Numbered from the stretch's first letter, positions 10,601 to 21,883 are shown. The stretch is 64,000 nt of DNA from Odontesthes bonariensis (GCF_027942865.1 NC_134511.1:2434067-2498066), one strand, 5' to 3'. A program made the numbers and translations. The notes: generated from the letters alone by a model not told the origin.

Positions 10601-11950
10601 CGCCCTCTGAGGGTGAGCGCCGCCTCTCTGTCCCACCAGGCGCCCTGCAGGGACTCCTGATCCGCCGCCGCCGGACCCTTTAAGCTGCCACCTGACAGAC
10701 GGGATGAGACCGGCCCGTTAGTGTCTGCTGCTGCTCGGCTGAAGCCGACGCCTCACGCAACCTTTGACCTCTGACCTGTGACCTTGGCCAGGAAGATGAA
10801 GCGGATCCACTGCGGGCCCTGCTCCTGGATCAGCAGCAAGGTGATTGGCTCACAGTCGAACCCCGCCTCCTCCTTCACCTGCAGACAAACCCAGCTTTGG
10901 AAAAGCGCCTCCTGGATTCATCCTGATGTTCATTTAAGGAGCTCTTTGCACGGGGCTGCACACACTTTAATATTAAGGCGAGGCACTACAGCTGAATAGG
11001 GTAATATTTTAGAATAATAGATATCACCATGAAACTTCCTCAGTTGGTTACTTATACAAGTATGAAAAAAAAATGTATTACAAGTTTTAGAAATTTGTAT
11101 GTTTAATCATGCAAATTAGGCATTATCTCATTAAATATGCACAAATTTGCATATATTTCCGGAAGCAGAGAAAATAGGGCCAAGCGATTGTGAGGTCTGA
11201 CTTTTTCCTGGAGAACCATTCTGTGATGCAAATGTATTACTCTGTTGAACGCATATTGTTCTGAGAAGCAAAACGCTTTATTTTTTAAACCCCAGCCAAC
11301 TAGCCGGACTACCTTCATCAACACCAAAACGAGGCTGGAACTCTGCTCACAGGACGCAGCAGGGGGTAAGAAGATGTTCAGAAATGATGCTGCTGATATG
11401 GGATGTTACACAGCTTCATGTCAGAAGAGGCGAACTGTCCCTTTACGGAGGGGGCTGTAGGTCTGGTATCACAACTTCAGTAATGCAGCTGGGACGTTAT
11501 AAATAATAATTAATAATAATAATTAGTGTGAGATGACAGCTGAGTGGGAGGAGATGATTCCCCTTCCAGTTTGTGTGGCTCACCTCCCTCTTCAGCGCCT
11601 CCTCCAGGCTCTCCCCCACCTCCACCCGCCCTGCAGGGAGGTACCACTGCTTGTAACAGTCCTGCTTCGCCTCCTGCACCATCAGCACCTCCTCCTGATG
11701 GAGCGTGACACACGTTAGAGAACAGAGTCTGAATGGAAGCGACGAACAAATATATATATATTTTTTTTCCACGGCTCACCTTCTCGTTGAAGATGACGCC
11801 GCAGACGATGTAGGTGACGTTCTTCTTCAGGCTGGCCGGCTTGCTCTGCTCCAGGCCGACGTCACAGCCGCTGACCTCTAACCCCTGGCCGCTCAGCAGC
11901 CGCTCCACCTGCTCCTCCGCCTGCCGCCGCTCCTCCTCCGTCACCTCCAT
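7615..11950 (-). CDS. nudt18: NUDT18, 8-oxo-(d)GDP phosphatase
   Basis: Six coding exons on the minus strand: 11780-11950, 11584-11694, 10776-10878, 10568-10691, 9038-9162 and 7615-7997. All have GT/AG borders and compatible phases, giving 338 residues against 323 in human. The Nudix box spans the exon 2/3 junction: [16 protein letters not shown] followed by VKEEAGF, with every metal-binding Glu present. Family enzymes hydrolyse 8-oxo-dGDP, 8-oxo-GDP and 8-oxo-dADP and so keep oxidised bases out of nucleic acids. Later exons match the vertebrate C-terminal region ([37 protein letters not shown]). The start is the ATG in a GC-rich first exon that has an upstream acceptor at 11979, implying a 5' UTR exon near 13342. 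The stop lies at the edge of the minisatellite. Introns hold several MITEs and an L1. Confidence 0.93.
8303..8543. mobile_element. MITE family A, copy 2 (both ends present)
   Basis: Inverted ends TTAAAGGGATAGTTC and GAACTATCCCTTTAA bound 241 bases. The centre matches 1671-1950 and 11,167-11,445, but the left 110 bases correspond to the opposite end of those copies. It lies in the last intron of NUDT18. Confidence 0.75.
9413..10520. mobile_element. MITE with GGCTACATTTACACTG ends
   Basis: Inverted ends GGCTACATTTACACTG and CAGTGTAAATGTAGCC are flanked by TCA on both sides, a possible 3-bp target duplication. Subterminal GATCGGAT-type words recur. It fills most of NUDT18 intron 4 and is split by a second MITE. 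The superfamily is unclear. Confidence 0.65.
9839..10377. mobile_element. Nested MITE with TTAAAGGTAGGG ends
   Basis: The left end CTTAAAGGTAGGGTAGGAG faces a right end CCTACCCCGCCTTTAAG. It is inserted inside the MITE 9413-10520, so it is the younger of the two. It contains a GGGGGAAGG run (10,112-10,150) able to form a G-quadruplex. Confidence 0.65.
11167..11445. repeat. MITE family A, copy 3
   Basis: The sequence is nearly identical to 1671-1950, including the GAGAAAATAGGGCCAAGCG left part, and ends CGAACTGTCCCTTTAC. It lies in NUDT18 between coding exons 2 and 3. Confidence 0.75.
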
Positions 11951-12404
11951 GTCCGATGCTCCGAAGCTCCGACAGCACCTCTGTGTTTGAATCAGAGGTC
12001 AAACGTTTTAATCTGCACGAGACTTTATGCGTAAAAAAGGGAAGAAACTGTTTTTTTCCAAACAGTTTATTAGAATATTTGATGATAAACTTTGTCTTAG
12101 TTAACGAATCAACCCCCAAAAAATGCTGTTAAAGCTTTTATAAAATCCCCTTTTTATTCATTTTGATCAAAATATTTATATTTTAATAAAATATTGATAT
12201 CTTCTGAACAACATTTTAAACCTTAAAATATTATAATAAATTAAAGTAAAAACAGAAATAATATTTTTTATTAACGTTGTACTTTCTTTACCGTTATTTA
12301 TTTTGAATAATTAACATGTTTTGGATTCAGATAAAAGAGAAAATTCCTCAAAGATGTCCGGAAATGAAGTATTTGTACTTCGTTACTTTCCTCCCCGGCT
12401 GACC

Positions 12405-13214
12405 TTTTTTTTTTTTTTTTTTTCAAACATGTCACATAGACAAAACAATGACATACTCAGAAGTAAACAGTTTTTTTTTTTAACTTTACATATTCACACC
12501 TCCACATATAGAAAAAAAATTGAAAGATCTTAAATGCACAAGATAAAAAAGGGGATGATAAATAATAATAATAAAAATAAATAAATTTAAAAAATAATAA
12601 ATAAATAAAAAATTATAAATAAATAAAAAATTATAAATAAATAAAAACTTCTAAACAGTTACAAGAGGTTAGGACAGGTTAAGATTTTCTATGAGTGTGT
12701 ATAATTTATTTGCATGGGGATTATTTATATGTTTCAGACATTTTTGTAATGAGGATATATATATATATTTTAATGCAAACCATGAAGGTGGGGATTTGGC
12801 ATATCGACACTTGTGAATATAAAATTTAGTGATGATGATGATGAGGTTATTTATCAAGAACTCTGTTTTTCTTTTTTATCTTTGAGGAATACGCCTACTT
12901 GGATGTTTTGAAAAGACCAAAAATCCGTGTTTACGGAACTGGATGATAATAATTCATGTAAAGATTTCCACAAATTTTGGACAGTCTCACATTCATAAAA
13001 TAGGTGTTCTGTTGTTTCCAGATTTGTTTTGCAATTATAACAGTTTTCTACAACAAGTTGAAATCTTCTTTTTAAAAAATAATTTGAGGGATAGATGTTG
13101 TTTATATTTTTAAAATGAACTTCTTTAAATTTTGGGGGAACTGGGAATTTTAAGTATTTTGTCCGAATATTTGATTTTTCACATTTGTTATAATTTCTAA
13201 GAATGAATGAGCTT
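12405..13214 (-). mobile_element. 5'-truncated L1-type LINE with target duplication
   Basis: The segment begins with an 18-T run on the plus strand (a poly(A) tail read on minus) and is bounded by the 14-base direct repeat CTCCCCGGCTGACC (12,391-12,404 and 13,215-13,228), the signature of target-primed reverse transcription. Its inner end encodes, on the minus strand, the Cys/His motif end of L1 ORF2 (CYNCKTNLETTEHLFYECE). AT-rich simple repeats fill 12,540-12,650. It sits in the 5' intron of NUDT18. Confidence 0.85.
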
Positions 13215-13341
13215 CTCCCCGGCTGACCGAAGCAGAAACCTTTTCATCACGAACACGAAACGTTTCCGTTTTACTAAAAATAAATAAAAACCTAAACGTC
13301 CTTCAAACGTTTAAAACGGGTCAAACAAATAAATCACGAAC

Positions 13342-13841
13342 CTGTTTCTCCTTGACGCTTCTTTTCTGCCTCCATTCACTTTCTGCGGATTTGTTTTGAC
13401 GTTTGACACCCGGAAGCGAAGCGGAAGTGCGCAGTAGCTTCCGGTTCCGGTGTAGTTTTAAACCGGATTTAACCTGGTTAAACGCACCCAGAGGTGTTGT
13501 TTACATGAATATTTGCAACAGTATTGTAAGACATGTTTCTATAGTTTACCAGGACTTGTTCACACCTTTCTGTTTAGATCCTTCGTAAGATTTTGTGCTC
13601 CGAATGAGTATTTTATTCTGAAATAAGTCACCGGAAGTGACGTGTTTGTAGTTTTCATGCCCGCTTGGGTTCATGTCGTGTTGTAACGTAGTAAGGTCAC
13701 GCATAAGCTGTTAAAGGAGCTAACGTAGCTAACACAGAGCAGGTTAAACCTCTGGTTTCATGTCTGTTAGCCAGCTAGCATAAAGCTGACAGAAACAAAC
13801 AGTTTAGAGTCGGTTTGAATCGGGACGCATTTGTTAAACAG
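13342..13841. promoter_or_regulatory. Bidirectional promoter region, NUDT18 / SDHAF1
   Basis: The GC-richer block between the two head-to-head genes holds several ETS cores (GGAAGT, TTCCGG) and a composite ACCGGAAGTGACGTG at about 13,631 joining an ETS and a CRE/ATF site. A minus-strand donor at 13,341 and a plus-strand donor (ACAG|GTGAGT, exon end 13,841) mark the two non-coding first exons. No TATA box is evident, as is usual for housekeeping genes. Confidence 0.6.
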
Positions 13842-14154
13842 GTGAGTGAACGTTGTTTGGTTGTTTCCTGCTGTGTCCTCCAGCATTCATGCACATCTGC
13901 TCTGGTTTGTGCTTTATTGGAATATTAGCAGCAGCTGGATGTTAATGAACCACATCTGTTATTACAGCAGAAACAAGAAAAGGAAAATGTGTCTGTGGGT
14001 ATAATGCGTTTACAATGAGCTGTAACAGTTCAACACAGCTGTGGAATTACACATTTTTATTTATGAAATAAACAAAAAAGGAGGAACACATTTTAAGCAG
14101 AACCTGTGGCAGAGAAACCTTATTATTCAGACAGTTCTGTTAAAATGTCCTGAT

Positions 14155-15720
14155 CCATTCAGGCAGGAAAAAGGCTCCTAACTCTTGGGATGAACCAGTG
14201 TTTGTGTCCACACAGAAAAAGACAAGAACATGGTTTCAATTGCAATTAACAAAATCCTTGCTTTTCCAAGTGCATCTGGTTTGACACTTAATCTCAAAAA
14301 AACTGAACTCCTAGCTGTACACACATGGAATCAAAGTAGAATTGAAAACATCCCAGTTAAAGATGAGGTAGAATACCCTGGCTTTGGTAATAACTTAAAA
14401 TCAGATAGAGAGAATGCCAATATTTCTCCCAGATTAAAAACAGTACAAACAGACTTAAAGAAAGGACAGAAAGCTCGTCTGAGAGGGTTCAGGCTGTGCT
14501 GGAGGAGAAAGGAGCTCAGAGCAGATATTCACTTTAAAGCTGCTCAGAACTGAACTAACTCTGGTTCTGCCTCAGATTCTGGGTTTATGTTCATGTTGGA
14601 ACATGTTTCAGTGAATCTCTGCAGCTGTTACCATGGAAACATCTGCAGATATTCACTTTAAAGCTGCTCAGAACTGAACTAACTCTGGTTCTGCCTCAGA
14701 TTCTGGGTTTATGTTCATGTTGGAACATGTTTCAGTGAGTCTCTGCAGCTGTTACCATGGAAACATCTGCAGATATTCACCTTAAAGCTGCTCAGAACTG
14801 AACTAACTCTGGTTCTGACTCAGATTCTGGGTTTATGTTCATGTTGGAACATGTTTCAGTGAATCTCTGCAGCTGTTACCATGGAAACATCTGCAGATAT
14901 TCACTTTAAAGCTGCTCAGAACTGAACTAACTCTGGTTCTGCCTCAGATTCTGGGTTTATGTTCATGTTGGAACATGTTTCAGTGAATCTCTGCAGCTGT
15001 TACCATGGAAACATCTGCAGCTATTCACTTTAAAGCTGCTCAGAACTGAACTAACTCTGGTTCTGCCTCAGATTCTGGGTTTATGTTCATGTTGGAACAT
15101 GTTTCAGTGAATCTCTGCAGTTGTTACCATGGAAACATCTGCAGATATTCACTTTAAAGCTGCTCAGAACTGAACTAACTCTGGTTTTGCCTCAGATTCT
15201 GGGTTTATGTTCATGTTGGAACATGTTTCAGTGAATCTCTGCAGCTGTTACCATGGAAACATCTGCAGATATTCACTTTAAAGCTGCTCAGAACTGAACT
15301 AACTCTGGTTCTGCCTCAGATTCTGGGTTTATGTTCATGTTGGAACATGTTTCAGTGAATCTCTGCAGCTGTTACCATGGAAACATCTGCAGATATTCAC
15401 TTTAAAGCTGCTCAGAACTGAACTAACTCTGGTTCTGCCTCAGATTCTGGGTTTATGTTCATGTTGGAACATGTTTCAGTGAATCTCTGCAGCTGTTACC
15501 ATGGAAACATCTGCAGATATTCACTTTAAAGCTGCTCAGAACTGAACTAACTCTGGTTCTGCCTCAGATTCTGGGTTTATGTTCATGTTGGAACATGTTT
15601 CAGTGGATCAGCTGCTTCCTGTTTCCATGGAAACATAGAAAGATGCTGATGAACTGCTCTGAGCTGCCGTATCAGACCTGAAGAACCAACTGACCAATGA
15701 TGCTGTGACTCATCATGTTT
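14155..15720. repeat. 124-bp satellite and flanking dispersed repeat
   Basis: About nine head-to-tail copies of a 124-base unit (starts ATCTGCAGATATTCACTTTA, contains TTGGAACATGTTTCAG and TTACCATGGAAAC) run from about 14,520 to 15,640 with only scattered substitutions. The flanks match the single-copy relative at 3595-4430. The array lies in the SDHAF1 5' intron. Confidence 0.93.
14232..14465 (+). pseudogene. L1-type reverse transcriptase fragment
   Basis: The frame reads SGLTLNLKKTELLAVH and then NIPVKDEVEYPGFG, a pattern characteristic of the thumb region of fish L1/Tx1 ORF2. Only about 75 residues remain, fused to the satellite. Confidence 0.7.
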
Positions 15721-16215
15721 TGCTCTTCTCTACAGATTTTTATGTGTTTTTTCTTTTGTTGTTCTGATGTGAATGCATTTAAAAAAAGAATTTTAGGTTA
15801 TTTTTACCCTGTTTTTAAATGTATTTACCTCTCAGGGACTCTGGTTGGGTCCCACCCGGCTCTCTTCACCTAATATGCTTTATTATTAGCTGTATAAGTC
15901 AGTATTATTCACTACGATCACTACAACTTCTTCTTGTTCTTTTCATGTTTTACATGGAATTTCTACAAAGAATTTTTTAATCTTGATCAAAAAACGTATC
16001 CATGACTGCAGGTTAAATCAAATGAAGCTGTTAGTTTTTTTAGCCTCTTTAGATGAAGGATAATAGTTTTCTGCTCCATTTATCGAAGGATTCTGAGCAG
16101 TTTAGCTTCTCAGCTGCCTCTGACCCGTACCCACACCCTAACCCAGCTGTCTGTGTGAGATGTTGGTTACATCCTTTAAATATGTCTCCCATTCTGATGT
16201 TTTTCCATCCTGCAG
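15721..16215. other. Remaining SDHAF1 5' intron
   Basis: AT-rich intron without recognisable elements, ending in the acceptor TTTTCCATCCTGCAG at 16,215. Confidence 0.5.
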
Positions 16216-16459
16216 TCCAGCATCAGACCCTCCTGGAGGCCCCGGAGCTGCAGAAGAAGAGCGCTGCGGTGCTTTCAGAGTCCTCTGTGTTCCTCACTGT
16301 GTTGCCTTCAGTGTCAGTCAGAGGTTTGATGACCTGCTGAGGCTCCAGCTGACAGACGTTTGGCTTCGTCCCGGTGGCAGCATGTCTTTGTAGCGCCCTG
16401 CGGAGCCGCTCTCTGGTCAGATTCCTTCGTGTTGGGCGCTGTGAGGCCGACTCTGAGCG

Positions 16460-16708
16460 ATGGCGCGGCACAGCAAGCTGCAGAAGCAGGTCCTCTCTCT
16501 GTACCGGCAGTTCCTGCGAGCCGGCCAGGACAAGCCGGGCTTCCTCCCCCGGATCCGCGACGAGTTCAAGGAGAACGCTCGCATCAAGAAGACGGACGTG
16601 ATGCACATCGAGTATCTGTACCGCCGGGGCCAGAGGCAGCTGGAACAGCTGCGGGACGTCAACACCAAGCAGCTGGGCTCCTTCTCCAAGTCCAAAGACT
16701 CCGGCTGA
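16460..16708 (+). CDS. sdhaf1: SDHAF1, succinate dehydrogenase assembly factor 1
   Basis: One coding exon of 82 residues beginning MARHSKLQKQVLSLYRQFLR. Two LYR tripeptides (LYRQFLR near residue 14 and YLYRRGQRQLE near 54) and the length fit the mitochondrial LYR/complex1_LYR family. Family members work in the matrix, binding the iron-sulphur subunit SDHB and recruiting the HSC20/ISCU chaperone system so that complex II receives its clusters. The coding exon lies within a longer exon starting at 16,216; a non-coding first exon ends at 13,841 and the intron carries the satellite. AATAAA at about 16,905 fits the transcript end. The fish protein lacks the long Pro/Gly-rich tail of the mammalian one. 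Confidence 0.93.
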   Translation: MARHSKLQKQVLSLYRQFLRAGQDKPGFLPRIRDEFKENARIKKTDVMHIEYLYRRGQRQLEQLRDVNTKQLGSFSKSKDSG

Positions 16709-16949
16709 GAGCACGGGACCCCCGACCACACCACGAATACCTCAAAGACTCGCCGAGCCGCGGCACACCTGAGGCCGCGCGGTGCCGGAAACGCAGAGTT
16801 TTAGGTTTGGTAAGGTTTTAGATGTGAAATGAGCTGTAATGAAGCGAACACAAGACCCATAAAAACTATGAAGTGATGATAAACTGTCTGTCTTTGATTC
16901 TGAGAATAAAACTGAGGCTTTTATTTGAGGGATTTACAACCACATGAGA

Positions 16950-17735
16950 CAAGTGGACAGCAGCTAACTGGTGTTTATGAGGCTGGAAGCAGCTTTTAAT
17001 GAAAATCAGACTGTCTGCTCGTCATTTATTGTATTTACAGGTAAACTCACTTTACACTGAAGACACCGGAGAGTTGGCCCCACAACTTTCTGAAACTTTT
17101 TACATGATTTTCTAAAAACAATTTGAACAAAAAACTTGTTCGTGACAAAGTTGTTTTCAACGATTCCAAACATTTACTTTGATTTTTTACGCCACTTCAG
17201 ATAGAATAGAAGTAGAAAAATACTTTATTCATCCCCCAATGGGGGAAATTCAAATTAGTCAAGTAGCTCAAAAAATGATTAATATTTACAATGATTGTAT
17301 ATTAACAACAACAATAATTATACCGATTCTAATAAAAATACTACTACTACTAACTAATAATAATAATAAAAAAAATGACTAAATAAAAATAAATAACATG
17401 TTTTACATGTAACATATGTTCATAATTAGTGTTTGTCATCTTTCCACATCCAGCAGCTGTTTCAGGCAAACTGAACCTCCCATAAACGCCTGCTTTCTGC
17501 ACAGCTCGTCCTGATTGTATATTAACAACAACAACAATAATACTACCAATTCTAATAAAAATACTACTACTAACTAATGATAATAAATGACAAAATAAAT
17601 AAAGGATGAATCATTATTTCTGAGATGATGTCAAGCAGAACTATCTAAATTTATAAAAGTAGTTTGAAAAGAAAAGACTAAAACTAAAAGCTAAATAAAA
17701 AAAGAGTAAATCTGATCTGTAGGTCTGCAGCGCGG
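16950..17735. other. Intergenic sequence with LINE/SINE tail
   Basis: At 17,205-17,255 there is a minus-oriented tail of the type AATACTTTATTCATCCCC...GGGGAAATTCAA seen at the 3' ends of fish LINEs and SINEs. A block with ATTGTATATTAACAACAACAA occurs twice (17,296 and 17,514), a short local duplication. No coding signal. Confidence 0.5.
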
Positions 17736-17739
17736 CAGC

Positions 17740-17967
17740 AGGGGGCGCTAACGCGCTTCCGGCTGCTTCAAAATGCCGAAGAAGAAGAATATGACGTAAA
17801 CAGGAAGTGGGGCGTTTTAGAAGAATAACATTTTCCTGTTTTGGTAATTTCGTGTAAATACTGATCCTCGGTGCAAGTATCTACTGTGGGAGGAATTCTG
17901 CGGCTTTATTTGAGTGAAATATCTAATTTTTCCGGTTTTTGGTTGTTTATCGGACCGTTTTTCAGCC
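17740..17967 (+). promoter_or_regulatory. Promoter and 5' UTR of the small gene, with a uORF
   Basis: ETS-type cores (CTTCCGG, CAGGAAGT) cluster at 17,755-17,810. A short upstream frame, ATG to TAA at about 17,773-17,799 encoding MPKKKNMT, precedes the main ATG at 17,968 and could lower its translation. Confidence 0.45.
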
Positions 17968-20900
17968 ATGTTCGGCTCCGGAGCAGAGATGAGCAACGCT
18001 CAGTTATTTCAGCAGGTAGGAGGAGAAAAAAACACAAACTGGTGTCGCAGTCCATCTTGTTACCGTTTTCCCTGCTTCATATTTGTTGTAGATGTTCTGA
18101 GTTTTCCCACAGTGGGACTCAACGTTTACTGCTGAGTGTCAGGGTGAAAAGAAGCAATTAAACCCCCCAAAACACCGACATTTCAACAGAAACCTGAGCT
18201 AAAAGATGTCTGAACAACAGTTTTCTGTGGGTAGAGCAGCCAAAAAATGTACTCAAGTAAAAGTACTTTTACTTCAGAATAATATGCCTGAAGTAAAAGT
18301 AAAAAGTAGTCTTGAGTAAGAGTAAAAAAGTGCTGTTGGTGAAAAAACTACTCGAGTACTGAGTAACTGTTGAGTAACGTCTGATTTATTTGTTAACACA
18401 AGCATTCAATCAGACAGACAAAAATACTAAATAATCATCTTTAGGCAAATTAGAGTTCATCCAATTGATCAAATAAATTAAAATGAATTAATTCATTAAT
18501 TACAAAATAGCTTCAATTAAAAATAATCCAGGTAAATTGAAGTACTTCAATGAAAAATAAAAAAGACTTAGAAAATAATGAGGTGTAGAATACCAAAGAG
18601 GTAAGAAGAAAAGTAACCAGCTCATTGTAGCCTAATGTAGCGGAGTAAGAGGACAGTTTCTGCTGCACACATCTACTCAAGGAAAAGTAAAAAGTATAGA
18701 GATTTAAAACTACTCCTAGAAGTATAATTATTTCAAAAACTTACTCAAGTAAATGTAACTGGTTACTACCCACCTCTGGTGTTTTGCATCTCTGAGGTTT
18801 GTCTCCTGTTATGTTGCTTTGTTCACCTCAGGGTCACATTCTGAGACCAAAACAAACTGCAGTGGTTGCACATCTGTCTGACTCACAGCTGCAAACTCAG
18901 GTTAAAGTCCCTCTAAACCTGCTTGTAGACGCTGAAGCTCGTGGTGAATCAGACTTTGCGTTCTGCGCATGCTCCAGATGTTTTCCCGGGGTCGTGACCC
19001 GGAAGTCAAAGGAGACGATATTCCTGTTGTTGTCGCCGTCAGAAAGAAACAAACAACGCGATGGAGAATGCTCCGCTGGGCATCGAGTTTGTGCAACAAG
19101 CAGCTCATCACAGAGCAAATGTAGAGGGACGTAGCTTCATCTGGCTCTGCGTTCTCCATCTTTCTCCAATGCCTGAGTTTGTTGTTGTTGTTGGTGGTGC
19201 AGAGGTCAACAGGAAGTGGCTCTATTAGCAACAGCTGGAATGGGTACAGCGCCACCTATCATACCGGGGTATGACACGCTTTGTGCCTCTGATCCCATTC
19301 ATTCACCGCCATATATCCAAGGAGAATTACCCTCGCTCAGCTCAGTCTGATTGTAATTTAGCCAATAATCCGATCCTTTCAGTGCCATGTGACCCCACTG
19401 AGTGAGATATTTTGCAACCTCCTCCTGCAGATGGCGCTGCTGCGCTGGCTGACCTCTCAGACGGATGCAGACCGGGGGATCCTGACGGCGGTGACGGGCA
19501 TCCAGGTGGGCAGAGAGCTGCTGAACCGGATCACCGGCCAGGACAAAGTGGACGCGTACAAGGTGAAGCAGCAGCGAGGGTTCCTGCTCTGAGCTCCAGA
19601 GATTTCTCTGTTTCAGATCCAGATGCTTTCTGTCACACTTCAGTGTGCTTTAGTGAATTTTAATGAACACTTTCTTAGTGTCTGGAAAGGTTTTCCACTC
19701 GTTTTAAAGGGATGGTTCGGAGTAGATTCAACCTGGGGTCATTTGAACCGTGATATCCAGCCAAGTAGCCCACCCGCAGTTTTTCCGATCTTGGCTGAAC
19801 ATCAGCTGAGTTACTGAGTTATCCCGAATAGCTTAGCACAAGCGCTAACGAACCCTGGCAGTATCTCCAAAATTACCACACTAAAATCACATGCCATGAC
19901 ATCAAACTTCTACAGTAGTACAAATATGGTCTGTACTCACCAAACGATGCATTTGGAAGTTTGAAAATAGTCCAGGAGTTTATTATTATCAACACAAGCC
20001 TGATAGCTTCTCTGCAGCTAAAGCTACGTCGACGTCACTTCCTTGATCAGGGAGCTTCAAAGTAAGATGAGGGTTGATCTACTACAGTAGACAACAAAGT
20101 ATATGCTATATTCTACATGAATTTTTATGTTGTAGAGTTGTGAATTTATTTTATTAATGGAGAAATTGAGCAGCCTTGCTCAAAGACGCTTTACATAAGG
20201 AACAAACAGAAAGCAGAGACATAACGAGACATTATAAACAAAAACACAACAGGAACATTTTATCAGGTGTTGTAGGTGGTTTTGAGCTGGATGGGAGTGA
20301 TTTGAAGGCCGAGTTTTGAACATATTGCAGTTTTTGAAGAGCAGAGGAGGGGAAGCCATACAGGATGCTATTGCAGTAGTCAAATCTGTAGGTGATGAAG
20401 GCAAAACATGTAGAAATAGAAATGTGGCAGTTACATACATCGTAAGGATTGTCTGTAAAGGGCTGTAGAGATAAAGTACATTTACATAAAGGACGGTCCG
20501 GAGTTTCCTAAAGGAGATGATTAAGGAAGCATCGGAGCTCTGATCATGGCTTCCAGCTCATTTCACTCAGTCTGAAGGTTCCCAGCTGCTTTGTGACGCG
20601 TTGATGCTGCTGACGATATCATCAAATACTCATCCTGTGTTATAAGCACTGTATGTGGACATGCATTCATATTGAGGAATACTGGGGTAAGATTGTTGGC
20701 AAACTTAACTTGATTTTCAATGTCCAGCTTGTTGCTGATCCTCAGGTTCTGCTTGCCTAGTCGTCATATTAAAGGGTCTCATCACAGAAGACCGTTCAGT
20801 ATTCTCACATTTGCTGCTCGTAAAAATATCTTGCTTAAATGGATTGATAATGCCCCACCTACAATTAAAGCATGGCACAAAATGATATTTGACTTTGTAC

Positions 20901-21498
20901 GATTGATGACTTTGGTAGGATTTGGACCCCTTTCTTTAAATATGTAGGTAAAAGGCTCACAGCCATTGTATTAAACGGGATGATAGATGGTAATGAGGAA
21001 AACTGGATAACTGATGTTTTTGGGTGATATGACTGGATATAAGTTTAGTTATGATTCATTTTATGATTTATTGATTCTTTAAAATAGTATTTCCTCTCCA
21101 AATAGGCTGTTATTTTCATTATTGCCCTACTGTGTATTTGCTACATCGCTGTCATTTGTAATAGGCCTGAGCGTTTCCTTCCTTGTGTGTGAATGTACAT
21201 ATGGGTGTGTACTCTGTTCCCTACTCTCACAGTATGCTGATGTATGAGTTTATCACAAGACATGTGTTGTTTGTTTGTATTCATGTTGAAAAACTTAATA
21301 AAAATATTATTAAAAATAAATAAATACTCATCCCGTCCCCGTGTGTCCCCCCCTCAGAGCGAGTGCATCCTGAGGATCTCAGAGTTCCTCCAGCAGAACC
21401 CTGGAGCCTCGCAGGCCCAGATCAGCGCAGAGGTGGAGAAGAACGTTCTGGTGTTCGCTGCCCGGGTCAAAGCTCTGGAGACGGCTCCGATACTCTGA
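17968..21498 (+). CDS. Small three-exon gene of unknown family (106 aa)
   Basis: Exons 17,968-18,015, 19,431-19,562 and 21,358-21,498 join in phase 0 with GT/AG borders (CAG|GTAGGA, CTGCAG|A, AAG|GTGAAG, CCCTCAG|AGC). The product starts MFGSGAEMSNAQLFQQ and ends ARVKALETAPIL. It is soluble and mostly helical in appearance, with a central AVTGIQVGRELLNRITGQDK and a last exon reading ILRISEFLQQNPGASQAQIS. An alternative donor after GIQ would also keep frame. GC-rich codons contrast with the AT-rich introns, which supports real coding. Introns hold an hAT MITE, another MITE and two LINE fragments. I do not recognise the family and assign no function. Confidence 0.65.
18222..18776. mobile_element. 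hAT-type non-autonomous element
   Basis: The ends GTGGGTAGAGCAGCC and TTACTACCCACCTCTG with internal ACTCAAGTAAAAGTACTTTT words are those of a large teleost hAT MITE group. The left end lacks the terminal CAGAG. It lies in intron 1 of the small gene. Confidence 0.65.
19706..20095. mobile_element. MITE with TTTAAAGGGATGGTTCGG end
   Basis: The left end TTAAAGGGATGGTTCGGAG resembles, but is not, family A. The right limit is uncertain. It lies in intron 2 of the small gene. Confidence 0.4.
20160..20460 (-). repeat. L2-type LINE fragment
   Basis: The block containing GATGCTATTGCAGTAGTCAA matches the same part of the L2 fragment near 61,400 (GCGTTGCAGTAGTCAAG). Only a short decayed piece remains. 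Confidence 0.5.
20640..21330 (+). mobile_element. 3' end of an L1-type LINE
   Basis: The plus frame reads ARKNILLKWIDNAPPTIKAW, the typical C-terminal part of fish L1 ORF2, followed by an untranslated region and an AATAAAAATATT-type tail near 21,300. It was inserted just before the last exon of the small gene. Confidence 0.75.
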
Positions 21499-21883
21499 GT
21501 GCACCTGAGGACGCGCTCCAGCGGATCCGTGTGCTTTGCATCTGTTCAACACCTTCTGTTATAGGATGCAGGAAATGTATGTTCGTACCAATGTTTTGTG
21601 ATTTTGTTAAAAATTTGTTAATTTAAAATTTGTTAATTTTAAATTAAAATTAAAAAAGAAATCAAACTTTAAATTTAAAATTTAAAAATGAGCTAAATGA
21701 CACTTTTTTTCCTTCTTTATAAGCCCTGAAGAGGTTTTTTGAACGTTTCATTAAAACATGGAGGTTGTGTCCTGCTCTTTGGCTTCTTTCCCTGATTCTC
21801 TTTAAGGTGCAAACAGAACATTACAAACTGAAAGCATTCTGTTCAACACCACGCGGGAAGGACTTTCAGTTTTTTTTATAATA

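Noticed and set aside
14230-14553. A gene of 107 residues next to the satellite
   Set aside because: It is an L1 reverse transcriptase fragment that runs into satellite sequence.
16223-16821. Several open frames on both strands around SDHAF1
   Set aside because: Shadows of the GC-rich SDHAF1 coding exon in other frames.
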